From contig WFTL01000099.1 of the NCBI GenBank assembly GCA_015485495.1, positions 1 to 34,561 on the forward strand: DNA of 34,561 nt. The letters are read 5' to 3'. The translations under genes and the position numbers were made by a program. The notes under the pieces were generated by a model, which worked only from the letters and a program-made list of their open reading frames with translations, made no database searches and was not told where the DNA came from. Positions 33,624 through 34,561 of the stretch are shown here, one piece after another. This DNA comes from Planctomycetaceae bacterium. Lineage in GTDB: Bacteria; Planctomycetota; Planctomycetia; Planctomycetales; Planctomycetaceae. The stretch's first letter is position 1. Each line of letters opens with the position of its first letter.

Positions 33624-34163
33624 ATGAAATCAGTTGACCGTCTCGTCAAAGAACACGATCTCATCGAACGGGGACTCGCTCTGCTCGAAACATTCGTCAG
33701 GCGGATCGAATCCGGTCAGCCGGTTCCCGACGTCTTTCCTGCATGGGCCTCCGGCTTCTTCGCCCGGTTTGCCGACGAATGCCACCACGCGAAAGAGGAA
33801 GACCTGTTCTTTCCGCTGCTGAAGGAGAAGGGTATTCCTGAGGATGGCGGTCCGATTGGTGTCATGCTTCACGAACACGACGCTGGCCGTGACTGCGTTC
33901 GACGAATGCTGGAAGCGAGTGAAAGCGATGAATTCGATGCCGTCAGATTTGCGACGGCCGCAAAGGAGTTTGTCCCGCTTCTGCGTCAGCATATCTTCAG
34001 GGAAAACAATGTCCTGTTCCGGATGGCCGGGAACGTGATGAGTGACTCCGACGACGCCGAGATGGACGTCAGGTTCCGTCAGGCCGAACAGGAGCGTGGT
34101 CTGGCGGGGATGCACGAGCGGTTTGAATCTGAGGTCGCTGGCTGGGAAGAGAAACTGACATGA
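33624..34163 (+). CDS. Hemerythrin HHE domain protein
   Basis: Cytoplasmic hemerythrin-like protein, 179 residues, a four-helix bundle expected to bind a di-iron site and sense or handle O2 or NO. Candidate ligands are His11 (KEHD), His54 and Glu58 (HHAKEED), His83/85 (LHEHD), and His123 with Glu127 (QHIFREN). The spacing of these pairs matches the HHE family. The ATG at 33624 begins MKSVDRLVKEHDLIERGLA. Its stop overlaps the cupin start by four bases (ATGA), so the two are translated together, suggesting one oxidative or nitrosative stress function. Confidence 0.93.
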   Translation: MKSVDRLVKEHDLIERGLALLETFVRRIESGQPVPDVFPAWASGFFARFADECHHAKEEDLFFPLLKEKGIPEDGGPIGVMLHEHDAGRDCVRRMLEASESDEFDAVRFATAAKEFVPLLRQHIFRENNVLFRMAGNVMSDSDDAEMDVRFRQAEQERGLAGMHERFESEVAGWEEKLT

Positions 34164-34480
34164 GCAGCAGTTACACACGCATTGCTGATCCTGCCAGGGA
34201 AGTTGAACCGCCCGACGACGGCATTCTTACCCGCACGTTGTTCAGCGATGACGATATGAAGATGGTGGTCTTCGGCTTCGCGCAGGGTGAGGAACTGTCG
34301 GAACATACGGCGTCCATGCCCGCCATTCTCCAGTTCATTACGGGGGAAGCGACGCTGACACTGGGGGACGAAACGGTGGAGGCCGGTCCGGGGACGTGGA
34401 TTCACATGGCACCGGAGCTGAAGCACAGCATTCGGACGAAAACGCCCGTCGTCATGCTCCTGCTTCTGCTGAAAAAATAG
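34160..34480 (+). CDS. Small single-domain cupin
   Basis: The 106-residue product is one cupin barrel: FAQGEELSEHTASMPAILQF (residues 40-59) matches cupin motif 1 with His49 but lacks the second usual His, and GTWIHMAPELKHS (78-90) matches motif 2 with His82 and His89. Metal binding is therefore possible through three His. The function is unknown; cupins beside hemerythrin genes often accompany stress or iron proteins. It begins at an ATG four bases before the hemerythrin stop. A 7-bp hairpin lies 43 bases past its stop. Confidence 0.9.
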   Translation: MSSSYTRIADPAREVEPPDDGILTRTLFSDDDMKMVVFGFAQGEELSEHTASMPAILQFITGEATLTLGDETVEAGPGTWIHMAPELKHSIRTKTPVVMLLLLLKK

Positions 34481-34522
34481 CTGCGGGGTGTTTCTGCGGA
34501 GTCGCTTCTGCCGGACACGTGA

Positions 34523-34540
34523 CTGCGGCAGCAGCCGCAG
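34523..34540 (+). terminator. Hairpin downstream of the cupin gene
   Basis: CTGCGGC and GCCGCAG form a perfect 7-bp stem around AGCA. It lies 43 bases past the cupin stop near the right edge. No T-run follows within the window. Confidence 0.35.
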
Positions 34541-34561
34541 CACCGATGGACGATTGCTGAA

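Noticed and set aside
1-34561. tRNA, rRNA and CRISPR arrays
   Set aside because: I saw no cloverleaf-like segments with a CCA end, no rRNA-like stretches and no regularly spaced short repeats. I could not run a dedicated search.

Overview
The window is GC-rich and densely coding, and it looks like a chromosomal stretch from a member of the Planctomycetota. This is inferred from the gene mix, not from a marker gene. It carries an ABC ATPase / ABC-2-GldG fusion / DUF4340 operon, a CSPTR-type sulfatase with a signal peptide, a Hanks-type Ser/Thr kinase fused to a receiver-like domain, two Fis-type sigma-54 activators, and a small zinc-finger anti-sigma-like protein. Many starts have only weak Shine-Dalgarno sequences. 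No rRNA, tRNA, CRISPR array or transposase was recognised.

Layout. From 1 to 15,447 almost everything is on the minus strand. In transcription order (right to left) this half holds a zinc-finger anti-sigma-like protein, a sigma-54 activator, a PPP-type metallophosphatase whose apparent start is AUC, a UvrA-family ATPase, the three-gene ABC/GldG/DUF4340 operon, dihydropteroate synthase (folP), and the N-terminal 718 residues of a very long Ser/Thr/Pro/Ala-rich protein that runs off the left edge. From 15,740 to 20,611 the genes are on the plus strand: a tandem GNAT protein, a LOG-family phosphoribohydrolase broken (or recoded) by one in-frame TGA, the kinase/receiver fusion, and a flavin-dependent halogenase-like enzyme. 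A transketolase-like protein (minus) and an Fe-S protein (plus) diverge around a perfect palindrome at 22.8 kb. A minus-strand run follows: sigma-54 activator 2, pterin-4a-carbinolamine dehydratase, a LarA-like (DUF2088) protein, and a citrate-synthase homologue that has lost its catalytic histidines. The plus strand then carries a sulfatase.

The right end (about 30.9-34.5 kb) looks like accessory DNA. A DUF433/DUF5615 toxin-antitoxin-like pair sits between two nearly identical structured direct repeats of about 194 bp. It is followed by a Tat-type metallophosphatase and a hemerythrin/cupin gene pair with overlapping ends.

The observations most worth following are: (1) a LOG gene in which a single TGA occupies exactly the Cys codon of the FCGS motif, with a possible hairpin just downstream; (2) a metallophosphatase whose essential GDIHG motif lies upstream of every ATG/GTG/TTG codon and which apparently starts at AUC behind a GGAGG; (3) the repeat-flanked toxin-antitoxin cassette, whose repeat contains long-range dyads; (4) the catalytically dead citrate-synthase-like protein; and (5) two sigma-54 activators that both carry GAFTSA in place of GAFTGA.
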